In this document: piece after piece, positions 18,895-26,606 of the stretch
How positions within the stretch are numbered: position 1 is the first letter of the stretch
How the letters are laid out: the number at the start of each line of letters is the position of its first letter
Assembly (NCBI GenBank): GCA_026196045.1
Contig: JAPHRJ010000100.1
Location: 1-32,700 of the forward strand
Direction: 5' to 3'
Source: Gammaproteobacteria bacterium
GTDB lineage: Bacteria > Pseudomonadota > Gammaproteobacteria > UBA6429 > Thiohalophilaceae
Length of the DNA: 32,700 bases
Translations under genes and position numbers: made by a program
The notes under the pieces: generated by a model
The model's database searches: none
What the model was told of the DNA's origin: nothing
Seen by the model: only the letters and a program-made list of their open reading frames with translations

Positions 18895-20763
18895 ATGTTA
18901 AAGACAAGCCGTCTATTATTGGTATCGATATACGATTTCCTGACTATTCCTCTGGCATGGTCCCTGGCATATCTATTACGGTTTAATTTAGAAACGATTC
19001 CTGAACCATTTTATAGGGACGCACTCTGGACCTTACCAGTATTAATAATAACCCAAACTTTAGTCTACAGGTGGTTTGGTTTATATAGAGGCATATGGCG
19101 TTTTGCATCAATTCCTGATTTTATTCGTATTATCAAAGCGGTTGCTGTTGGCGTTGTAATTTCCCTCTTCGTTGTTTTTATTCTAAACAGGATCGAAGGC
19201 ATTCCGCGCTCTATTTTCCCACTTTACGGTATTTTGCTATTTCTTTTCCTGGCAGGAGCACGACTTGGCTATCGAATTTTTAAAGACCGGATGATCCTTG
19301 ATAAAAATGGTAAACCAGTTCTAATTGTTGGTGCAGGTCGTGGAGGTCAGATTGTTGCAAAAGAACTAAGGCAACCACAGGATGATGGGATGACATATTT
19401 ACCTGTTGGCTTTGCAGATGATGATAAAAATAAACAGGGGCGAGAAATACAGGGATTACAGGTTCTGGGGAAAGTGGCTGATATCCCCAATATTGTAAAA
19501 GACAATGAGGTTGCTCTAGTTATTATTGCCATGCCTTCCCTATCCTCAGCCAAAATGCGTGAAATTGTTGGTATTTGTGAAAAGCTGAATGTTGAATTTA
19601 GAACCTTACCAAGGGTCAGCGATATGGCTCTTGGAAAAGTGACGGTGAATGCATTAAGGGAAGTTTCAATTGATGATTTGCTTGGTCGTGATCAGATTAG
19701 ACTGGACTGGGATAATATTAAATCTGATTTAGTAAATAAAACAGTTTTGGTTAGCGGGGGTGGCGGGTCTATCGGCTCTGAGCTGTGCCGACAAATTGCC
19801 AAATTAAAACCAGCCGCTTTGGTCATTCTTGAAAGGAGTGAGTTTAATTTATATTCAATTGAAAAAGAGCTCACTGAACAATATCCGGAAATGGCATTAT
19901 ATGCTTGCCTTGGTGATGTGACTGACGAAGTTCGTGTTAATCAAATTATGGCAACCTATAAACCCGGCGAGGTATTCCATGCGGCTGCTTATAAACATGT
20001 TCCTTTGCTTCAGTCTCAGGTTCGAGAAGCGGCAAAAAATAATATTCTTGGTACAAAGATATTAGCCGAGTCAGCTGCGAAACATGGGGTAGAAAATTTT
20101 GTTCTAATTTCTACAGATAAAGCTGTAAACCCGACAAATATTATGGGTGCCTCTAAACGTGTTGCTGAAATATTTTGTCAGAACTTTAATACCCGGGTTG
20201 ATACTTCTTTTATTACTGTCAGGTTTGGTAATGTCCTTGGATCGGCGGGTAGTGTTGTGCCACTGTTTAAAAGGCAGTTAAAAAATGGTGGACCTTTAAC
20301 AGTAACACATCCTGATATGACCCGTTACTTTATGACGATACCTGAGGCCTGCCAGCTAATCATGCAATCATCGGTTCTCGGTGAGGGTGGAGAAATATTT
20401 GTTCTGGATATGGGAGAGCCTGTTAATATTACCTATTTAGCTGAACAAATGATCAAACTTTCTGGAAAAATGCCTGGTAAGGATGTTGAAATTGTTTATA
20501 CAGGGTTAAGGCCTGGTGAAAAACTGTATGAAGAGTTGTTTCATGAGTCAGAAAACCTCTCTCCAACAGGACATGAAAAAGTTTTATTAGCTAAATATCG
20601 GGAAGTAGACTGGAAGTTCCTTGAAAAAAATCTGGCTGAAATTGCATCCAAAAGCATAACATACGATGAAGATGCAATTATTGAGTTGATAAAAACTTTT
20701 GTTCCAGAAATGAAACAGGCACTAAGAACGGAAGAACCCAGAATATCCAAGGTGCAAAATTGA
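18895..20763 (+). CDS. WbpM-like membrane-bound UDP-GlcNAc 4,6-dehydratase
   Basis: A 622-residue protein with the WbpM/CapD architecture: four N-terminal membrane segments within about residues 8-125, a first Rossmann-like domain (VLIVGAGRGG at about 142) and a C-terminal SDR domain with VSGGGGSIGSELC (286-298). The catalytic segment STDKAVNPTNIMGASK (406-421) carries Met417 and Lys421 in place of the usual Tyr-x3-Lys, the mark of this dehydratase group. It makes UDP-4-keto-6-deoxy-GlcNAc, the substrate for the reductase two genes upstream. The ATG at 18895 follows AGGGAT at 12 bases. It is slightly shorter than Pseudomonas WbpM but complete. Confidence 0.92.
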   Translation: MLKTSRLLLVSIYDFLTIPLAWSLAYLLRFNLETIPEPFYRDALWTLPVLIITQTLVYRWFGLYRGIWRFASIPDFIRIIKAVAVGVVISLFVVFILNRIEGIPRSIFPLYGILLFLFLAGARLGYRIFKDRMILDKNGKPVLIVGAGRGGQIVAKELRQPQDDGMTYLPVGFADDDKNKQGREIQGLQVLGKVADIPNIVKDNEVALVIIAMPSLSSAKMREIVGICEKLNVEFRTLPRVSDMALGKVTVNALREVSIDDLLGRDQIRLDWDNIKSDLVNKTVLVSGGGGSIGSELCRQIAKLKPAALVILERSEFNLYSIEKELTEQYPEMALYACLGDVTDEVRVNQIMATYKPGEVFHAAAYKHVPLLQSQVREAAKNNILGTKILAESAAKHGVENFVLISTDKAVNPTNIMGASKRVAEIFCQNFNTRVDTSFITVRFGNVLGSAGSVVPLFKRQLKNGGPLTVTHPDMTRYFMTIPEACQLIMQSSVLGEGGEIFVLDMGEPVNITYLAEQMIKLSGKMPGKDVEIVYTGLRPGEKLYEELFHESENLSPTGHEKVLLAKYREVDWKFLEKNLAEIASKSITYDEDAIIELIKTFVPEMKQALRTEEPRISKVQN

Positions 20764-20812
20764 TATATATAATATTGTTGTATCCGCTGAATAGTATTTT
20801 TAAGGTATCGTA

Positions 20813-22246
20813 GTGTCATCCCAGTATCCTTTATGTGTCGACCTGGACGGCACACTCATTCATACTGACTTGCTTTTTGAGTCATTTATAAGACTTATTA
20901 AACAACACTTTTTCTCTCTATTTTTAATTCCGTTCTGGTTGCTTAAAGGTAAATCGTACTTAAAGCATGAGATTGCTCGCCGTATTAAACTTGATTATGA
21001 GCTGTTACCTTATAATGATGAGGTTATCTCTTTTTTAAAGAAAGAGAAAAGTTTGGGTCGGAAAATTGTGCTTGTAACGGCATCAGATCAATTATTTGCT
21101 GATAGGGTTGCTGCTTATTTGGGAATATTTGATGAAGTTTATGGGAGCAATGCGAACTTTAATCTTAAAGGCCGAAACAAAGCAAAGAAACTTGTTGAGC
21201 TCTACGGTGAGGAAAAGTTTTCTTATATAGGGAATGACAAGTCCGATATACATATCTGGCAATATGCAGACTCGGCTATTGTTGTTGGTGATAAGCAGTT
21301 TCTCACTGGAATGATTGATAAGAGTGTTAAAGTTCTAACTGATACTGGAATTAATAACCCCAAGTCACGATCTTTTACTAAAGGTATTATCAAGGAAATC
21401 CGTCCCCATCAGTGGGTAAAAAATATTCTTATTTTTATACCGCTTATGCTGGCGCATGCCTATTTTGATCAGCAGCGTATTTTCTCAAGTCTGATAGCAT
21501 TTATTTCATTTTGTTTATGCGCATCCTCTGTGTACATGTTTAATGATTTGATGGATCTGGATGCTGACCGGATACATCCAACAAAAAGAAATCGTCCTTT
21601 TGCTTCTGGGGAACTTCCTATTGTGGTGGGATTGTTCATTGCTCCTCTCTTATTATTAGCTTCAATTTTACTGTCCATGGCGGTATCACTCGAGTATACC
21701 GCTGTATTCTCAGTCTACTTTATTTTAACAACAGCCTATTCACTGGGATTAAAGTCATTTGCATTATTAGATGTATTTATACTGGCAGGTTTATATACCA
21801 TCAGGGTACTGGCTGGGACAGTTGCAGCAAATGTGGATCTATCATTCTGGTTATTAGCGTTTTCTCTGTTCTTCTTTTTCTCACTGGCACTACTAAAGCG
21901 TTTTTCTGAATTGTTTAACCTCGTAAAAATGGAACAAGCTCACAGTCATGGCCGTGGTTATTCCACAGATGATATAAGCATTCTTTCTGCTCTAGGAGTT
22001 TCAAGTGGGTTTATTTCTGTCCTTGTGATTGCTTTGTATATTCAGACACCTGAGCATGTGGTTCAGTATCAACAACCAGAATTACTGTGGATGGTGTTTC
22101 CTGCCATGTTGTACTGGATTAGCCGTATGTGGTTATTGGCACATCGTGGAGAGATGAATGAAGATCCTGTGCTTTTTGCGGTTAAGGATAAACAAAGCTA
22201 CATGATCGTTATAATGGCGATCGCGGGCATTGCTTTGGCCGTATAG
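20813..22246 (+). CDS. HAD phosphatase-UbiA fusion, probable phosphoribosyl-polyprenyl-phosphate synthase and phosphatase
   Basis: A 477-residue two-domain protein. Residues 1-180 are a HAD hydrolase: nucleophile motif VDLDGT with D10 and D12, VTAS at 88-91, a conserved lysine near 123-126, and GNDKSD at 140-145. Residues 195-477 are a UbiA-type prenyltransferase with about eight membrane segments. They open with RPHQWVKN, hold the first Asp-rich motif ND(245)LMD(248)LDADRIHPTKRNRP, and a second polar motif YSLGLKSFALLD (309-320). RPHQWVKN and HPxKxxRP are typical of decaprenyl-phosphate 5-phosphoribosyltransferase (Rv3806c type) rather than UbiA of quinone synthesis. The HAD part could remove the 5-phosphate from the product. 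It starts with GTG at 20813 after AAGG. DprE1- and DprE2-like genes follow directly, which supports this role. Confidence 0.82.
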   Translation: MSSQYPLCVDLDGTLIHTDLLFESFIRLIKQHFFSLFLIPFWLLKGKSYLKHEIARRIKLDYELLPYNDEVISFLKKEKSLGRKIVLVTASDQLFADRVAAYLGIFDEVYGSNANFNLKGRNKAKKLVELYGEEKFSYIGNDKSDIHIWQYADSAIVVGDKQFLTGMIDKSVKVLTDTGINNPKSRSFTKGIIKEIRPHQWVKNILIFIPLMLAHAYFDQQRIFSSLIAFISFCLCASSVYMFNDLMDLDADRIHPTKRNRPFASGELPIVVGLFIAPLLLLASILLSMAVSLEYTAVFSVYFILTTAYSLGLKSFALLDVFILAGLYTIRVLAGTVAANVDLSFWLLAFSLFFFFSLALLKRFSELFNLVKMEQAHSHGRGYSTDDISILSALGVSSGFISVLVIALYIQTPEHVVQYQQPELLWMVFPAMLYWISRMWLLAHRGEMNEDPVLFAVKDKQSYMIVIMAIAGIALAV

Positions 22247-22247
22247 G

Positions 22248-23555
22248 ATGAGTAAATATCAATCCTGGGGAAATATTCCTGTTTCGCATCACAGTATTAT
22301 TCAACCTGCCTGGCGTAACCTGAATATAGAGTTTAATGAGACAGGCGCTGGTTATTTGCCCTATGGGTTGGGGCGTAGTTATGGTGATTCCTGTCTTAAT
22401 GATGGTGGTGTACTTTTTGTTACATCAAGTCTGGATCATTTTATCCAGTTTGACTCTAATACCGGGATCATTCGGTGTGAGGCAGGTGTAACGCTAGCCG
22501 AGATTCTGGATCTTGTTGTGCCTCAGGGCTGGTTTTTACCGGTGACACCAGGAACAAAATTTGTCACTGTTGGAGGCGCTATAGCCAATGATGTACATGG
22601 TAAAAATCATCATTCTGCCGGTACGTTTGGATGCCATGTCACCGAATTTGAATTACTTCGTTCCAGTGGTGAACGTATCATATGTACCACAGAAAAAAAT
22701 ACTGAATTTTACAAAGCGACTATCGGTGGGCTGGGTTTGACTGGTCTGATCATATCGGCAGAAATACAGCTAAAAAAAATACCAGGTCCAAAAGTAATAT
22801 CTGAAACAATTGCCTTTGCTAATTTGGCTGAATTTTTTTCTTTGTCTGATGAATCAGATGACAAATGGGAATATACGGTTTCATGGATTGATTGTCTTGC
22901 CACAGGTGCAAGTCTTGGTCGCGGTTTGTTTATGCGCGGACAACATACAGACCAGGATACGACTCCCTGTAAGGAAAAAAGGACGGTATCCGTTCCAATG
23001 AATTTGCCTAATGTTCTTTTGAACAAGCATACAATTAATGCTTTCAATAAGCTGTATTTCTACAAAAATCAAAAGAAAGTTAATCAAAATATTGGTTGTT
23101 ATGAACCATTCTTTTATCCATTGGATGGCATTTGTCATTGGAACAGAATGTATGGAAAAAGAGGTTTTTATCAATATCAGTGTGTGGTTCCCCTTGATGA
23201 TGGGGCTTATATTACAGAGCAGTTATTATCGACTATTTCAAAGTCAAAAATGGGGTCATTCTTATCTGTGTTGAAAAAATTTGGTGATGTGGAATCACCT
23301 GGAATGATGTCCTTTCCTCGAAAAGGGGTGACACTGGCCCTGGATTTTGCAAATCAGGGAAGCAAAACACTGCAATTGATGGACGAATTGGATAGAATTG
23401 TTGTGGAAGCAAGTGGGGCCGTTTATCCTGCCAAGGATGCGCGAATGTCAGCGCAGAGTTTTCAACACTATTATCCTCAGTGGCAGACATTTTCTGAGTA
23501 TATTGATCCAAAATTCTCATCCAGTTTTTGGTGCCGAGTAACGGCTGCTGATTAA
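22248..23555 (+). CDS. dprE1: DprE1-like FAD oxidase of polyprenyl-phospho-ribose
   Basis: DprE1 oxidises C2' of decaprenyl-phospho-D-ribose to the keto sugar, half of the epimerisation to the arabinose donor. The 435 residues are a VAO-type FAD protein very like mycobacterial DprE1: GLGRSYGD (40-47), PGTKFVTVGGAIANDVHGKNHHSAG (two parts, 101-125) with H117 matching His132, NRMYGKRGFYQYQ (299-311), and K396 in PAKDA matching Lys418. The residue matching Cys387, the covalent target of benzothiazinones, is Ala364 here. I chose the ATG at 22248, one base after the previous stop; the frame runs six codons further upstream into that gene, which is less likely. The gene symbol is by similarity. Confidence 0.88.
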   Translation: MSKYQSWGNIPVSHHSIIQPAWRNLNIEFNETGAGYLPYGLGRSYGDSCLNDGGVLFVTSSLDHFIQFDSNTGIIRCEAGVTLAEILDLVVPQGWFLPVTPGTKFVTVGGAIANDVHGKNHHSAGTFGCHVTEFELLRSSGERIICTTEKNTEFYKATIGGLGLTGLIISAEIQLKKIPGPKVISETIAFANLAEFFSLSDESDDKWEYTVSWIDCLATGASLGRGLFMRGQHTDQDTTPCKEKRTVSVPMNLPNVLLNKHTINAFNKLYFYKNQKKVNQNIGCYEPFFYPLDGICHWNRMYGKRGFYQYQCVVPLDDGAYITEQLLSTISKSKMGSFLSVLKKFGDVESPGMMSFPRKGVTLALDFANQGSKTLQLMDELDRIVVEASGAVYPAKDARMSAQSFQHYYPQWQTFSEYIDPKFSSSFWCRVTAAD

Positions 23556-23567
23556 AAAATAAATTAC

Positions 23568-24308
23568 ATGAATAAAAATATAATGATAATCGGCGCAACC
23601 TCAGCAATTGCCCAGGAAGTAGCTAGACAATACGCAAGTCCTGGATGTCAACTGTTTCTGGTTGCGCGTGATGAATCTAAACTCGATATAGTTAAAGCTG
23701 ATCTTCTTAGTCGAGGAGCAGGTAATGTTGCGACTGCCTGTATGGATTTTTCTGTGGCTTCTGATTTTAATACTGTTCTCGATAATGCAAATGCATTTCT
23801 GGGTTCAATTGATACTGTATTAATTGCTTATGGCACCTTGCCTGATCAAGTTGCCTGCGCTGAATCAAGTGATGAGACACTTAAGGCTCTTAATCTTAAT
23901 CTTGTAAGCGTTATTTCTGTTTTAACGGTACTCGGTAATTATTTTGAAAAACAACAGTCTGGTACTATTGCTGTTATTTCATCAGTCGCAGGTGATCGTG
24001 GCCGTCAAAGCAATTATGTTTATGGGGCAGCAAAAGGTGGATTGTCTATTTTTCTACAAGGGCTAAGAAATCGTTTAGCAACAAAAGGTGTTAATGTGTT
24101 AACCATTAAACCTGGGTTTGTTGATACACCAATGACTAAAGCATTTGATAAAGGCCCGCTGTGGGCATCTCCAAAGACCGTTGCAAAGAGTATTGTTAAG
24201 GCGATCGAGAAAAACAAAGATACATTATATGTGCCATGGTTCTGGTTCTGGATCATGTTGATCATTAAGTTTATACCAGAAAAAATATTCAAAAGAATGA
24301 GTTTGTGA
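23568..24308 (+). CDS. dprE2: DprE2-like SDR reductase (keto-pentose to arabinose step)
   Basis: DprE2 reduces the 2'-keto intermediate made by DprE1 to decaprenyl-phospho-D-arabinofuranose with NAD(P)H. This 246-residue SDR has the DprE2-like nucleotide motif GATSAIAQ (9-16), the catalytic serine in VISSVAGDRGR (136-146), and Y152-x3-K156 (SNYVYGAAKGG). The KPGFVDTPMT segment follows. A hydrophobic C-terminal stretch at about 223-240, followed by basic residues, suggests membrane association, fitting a lipid-linked substrate. It lies 12 bases after the DprE1-like gene, the same order as in mycobacteria. FabG-like activity is the main alternative, but context argues against it. Confidence 0.86.
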   Translation: MNKNIMIIGATSAIAQEVARQYASPGCQLFLVARDESKLDIVKADLLSRGAGNVATACMDFSVASDFNTVLDNANAFLGSIDTVLIAYGTLPDQVACAESSDETLKALNLNLVSVISVLTVLGNYFEKQQSGTIAVISSVAGDRGRQSNYVYGAAKGGLSIFLQGLRNRLATKGVNVLTIKPGFVDTPMTKAFDKGPLWASPKTVAKSIVKAIEKNKDTLYVPWFWFWIMLIIKFIPEKIFKRMSL

Positions 24309-24310
24309 TA

Positions 24311-25276
24311 ATGAGTAATAAGTTACCCAGTAAAATTGGAAAAGAAGATAAAATAGTTATCCCTGGAGCGGCGGGACTAGTAGGACAAAATCTGATCATC
24401 CAGTTAAAAGAAAAGGGCTACAATAATATTGTTGCTATTGATAAATATGCAGAAAATCTTCAAGTTTTAAAAGAGTTACATCCTGACATAATGATAGTAG
24501 ATGCTGATGTGTCAGAGCATGGTGAATGGGAAGAATATTTAGTCGGTGCAGCAACAATCATTATGTTGCAGGCGCAAATTGGATCAAAATATTCAGATGA
24601 CTTTATTCGTAATAATATCGATTCTGCCAAACTCGTTTTAAAGGCAGCAAAGGAAAAACAGGTACCCTATATTGTTCATGTTAGCTCATCGGTTGTAGAG
24701 TCGGTTGCAGATGATGATTATACCAACACCAAGAAAGAACAGGAAAAGCTGGTTGTTGAATGTGGTATTCCACATTGTGTCCTACGTCCCACTTTAATGT
24801 TTGGCTGGTTTGATCGTAAGCATCTTGGATGGTTGTCACGCTTTATGCAAAAAATACCAGTGTTTCCTATCCCTGGTAGTGGTAAATATATGCGTCAGCC
24901 GCTTTACGCTCGTGATTTCTGTAAAATTATTGTTGCTGCGATGGAAATGCAACCTGATAATGAAATTTACAATATTACAGGGCGAGAAATGGTGGACTAT
25001 GTAGATATTATTCGGCAGATAAAAAGCTCAATTGGCTCTAAAACGTGGATTGTCCATATTCCGGTATTTTTCTTTGCCTTTCTGTTGAAAATCTATGCTT
25101 TCTTTGATGATAATCCTCCTTTTACCGCTTCCCAGTTAACGGCACTAACCGCCCATGATGAGTTTGAGCTCATTCCCTGGTGGGATATTTTTGATGTAAA
25201 ATCCACACCTTTTAAGCAGGCCATTGATGAAACGTTTCTTGATAAACGTTATTCAGCCTATGTACTGAAATTCTAG
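24311..25276 (+). CDS. Atypical NAD-dependent epimerase/dehydratase family protein, function unknown
   Basis: An extended-SDR protein of about 321 residues. The nucleotide motif PGAAGLVGQN (18-27) has Ala-Ala where most members have Gly-x-x-Gly. The catalytic region has VHVSSSVVES and then DDDYTNTKKEQEKL, so Tyr-x3-Lys is present. A hydrophobic segment near residues 250-270 (IVHIPVFFFAFLLKIYAF) may touch the membrane. The start is either the ATG at 24311, with GAG nine bases upstream, or a GTG at 24305 that overlaps the dprE2-like stop. It is in the arabinose-donor gene run, so a lipid-linked or nucleotide pentose is a plausible substrate. I do not recognise a characterised relative. Confidence 0.8.
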   Translation: MSNKLPSKIGKEDKIVIPGAAGLVGQNLIIQLKEKGYNNIVAIDKYAENLQVLKELHPDIMIVDADVSEHGEWEEYLVGAATIIMLQAQIGSKYSDDFIRNNIDSAKLVLKAAKEKQVPYIVHVSSSVVESVADDDYTNTKKEQEKLVVECGIPHCVLRPTLMFGWFDRKHLGWLSRFMQKIPVFPIPGSGKYMRQPLYARDFCKIIVAAMEMQPDNEIYNITGREMVDYVDIIRQIKSSIGSKTWIVHIPVFFFAFLLKIYAFFDDNPPFTASQLTALTAHDEFELIPWWDIFDVKSTPFKQAIDETFLDKRYSAYVLKF

Positions 25277-25303
25277 AAATACTGAAGTTCCAGGGAGTAT
25301 TCT

Positions 25304-26587
25304 GTGGCAAAAATTGCAGTTATTGGTGCCGGTGTTATGGGGCTGGCCTGTACATACGACTTATTAAAGGTCGGTCATGAGGTCGAGTTATATGAAGCCG
25401 ATGATCGTATTGGCGGTATGGCCGCACATTTTGACTTTGCTGGAATCAACATCGAACGTTATTATCACTTTATCTGTAAACCAGATACTCATTTATTCGA
25501 TTTACTCGATGAGCTGAGCATTCAGGACAAATTAAAATGGCGTGAGACCTTTATGGGGTATTTTTTTAAAGGTCGTCTGCATGAATGGGGAAATCCTGTC
25601 GCGCTATTAAAATTTCCTGAACTCGATTTACTTTCCAAACTGCGTTATGGCTTTCATGCCTTTTTTTCTACAAAGGTTAATAACTGGCAGCATCTTGATG
25701 ATCAGGAAGCGTCTGAATGGATTCAGCGCTGGATAGGAAAAAAATCATATGATGTATTATGGAAACGTCTGTTTGAATTAAAGTTTTTTGAGTATAAAGA
25801 TAACCTGTCTGCAGCGTGGATTTGGTCGCGTATTAAGCGTGTTGGTTTATCGCGTAAAAGCATGATGCAGGAAGAGATGGGCTACCTGGAAGGCGGCTCT
25901 GATGTTCTGTTGCAGGAAATGGAAAAAGCGATTATTGCACTAGGTGGAAAAATCCATCTTAAGCAACCTGTCGAACAGGTCCTGGTTAACGACAACCAGA
26001 TAACCGGTATCCGGATAAATGGTGAAGAACAAAACTATGATGCGGTATTCAGTACCATACCGTTGCCTTTTGTACCTGACATGATTCAGGCCCTTCCAGA
26101 TGACTACAAAGAAAAATATAGTTCAATTAAAAATATGGGTGTCGTCTGCGTCATTTTTCAGTTAGATAGCCCGGTGACAAAAAACTTCTGGCTCAATATT
26201 AGCGATGAAAATATTGATATTCCCGGTTTAATTGAATTTTCTAATTTGCGACGTTTTGATAATCATATTGTTTATGTTCCGTATTACATGCCACAAACTC
26301 ACCCCAAGCACGAAATGACCAATGATGATTTTGTTAATGAAGCTCAGTCCTACATTAAAATGGTTAACCCGGAACTGAAGGATGAATCGTTTCTTGAGGC
26401 TCATGTTTCACGTTATGGCTTTGCCCAGCCGGTCTGTCACCCGGGCTTTGCTTCAGCTTTACCTCCGGTTAAAACGCCGATTAAAGGTTTGTTCATTGCA
26501 GATACGAGTTACTATTATCCCGAAGATCGTTCTATTTCTGAAAGTGTGAGACTGGGACGAGAAATGGCAGAGCTGTACTCGCATTAA
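25304..26587 (+). CDS. FAD-dependent amine-oxidase/protoporphyrinogen-oxidase-fold protein, function unknown
   Basis: A 427-residue flavoprotein. The N-terminal dinucleotide-binding motif is VIGAGVMGL (6-14) with the acidic ribose-binding YEADDRIGGM after it, and the C-terminal FAD segment is KGLFIADTSYYYPEDRSISESVRLG. The fold resembles amine oxidases, protoporphyrinogen oxidases and, more remotely, UDP-galactopyranose mutase. The early YYHFICKPDTHLFDLL stretch is common in members found in polysaccharide loci. It starts with GTG at 25304 behind a strong AGGGAG. It lies between the unknown epimerase and the GtrA gene, so a role in making or modifying the lipid-linked sugar is inferred. No reaction can be assigned. 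Confidence 0.82.
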   Translation: MAKIAVIGAGVMGLACTYDLLKVGHEVELYEADDRIGGMAAHFDFAGINIERYYHFICKPDTHLFDLLDELSIQDKLKWRETFMGYFFKGRLHEWGNPVALLKFPELDLLSKLRYGFHAFFSTKVNNWQHLDDQEASEWIQRWIGKKSYDVLWKRLFELKFFEYKDNLSAAWIWSRIKRVGLSRKSMMQEEMGYLEGGSDVLLQEMEKAIIALGGKIHLKQPVEQVLVNDNQITGIRINGEEQNYDAVFSTIPLPFVPDMIQALPDDYKEKYSSIKNMGVVCVIFQLDSPVTKNFWLNISDENIDIPGLIEFSNLRRFDNHIVYVPYYMPQTHPKHEMTNDDFVNEAQSYIKMVNPELKDESFLEAHVSRYGFAQPVCHPGFASALPPVKTPIKGLFIADTSYYYPEDRSISESVRLGREMAELYSH

Positions 26588-26606
26588 TGATCCGGACAGC
26601 CCACCT

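Noticed and set aside
20813-22246. UbiA of ubiquinone synthesis
   Set aside because: The RPHQWVKN and HPxKxxRP motifs, the HAD fusion and the DprE-like neighbours fit phosphoribosyl-polyprenyl transferase better than 4-hydroxybenzoate prenyltransferase.
22230-22247. Six-codon upstream extension of the DprE1-like gene
   Set aside because: It would overlap the end of the previous gene. The ATG at 22248 sits one base after the preceding stop, the usual spacing in this operon.
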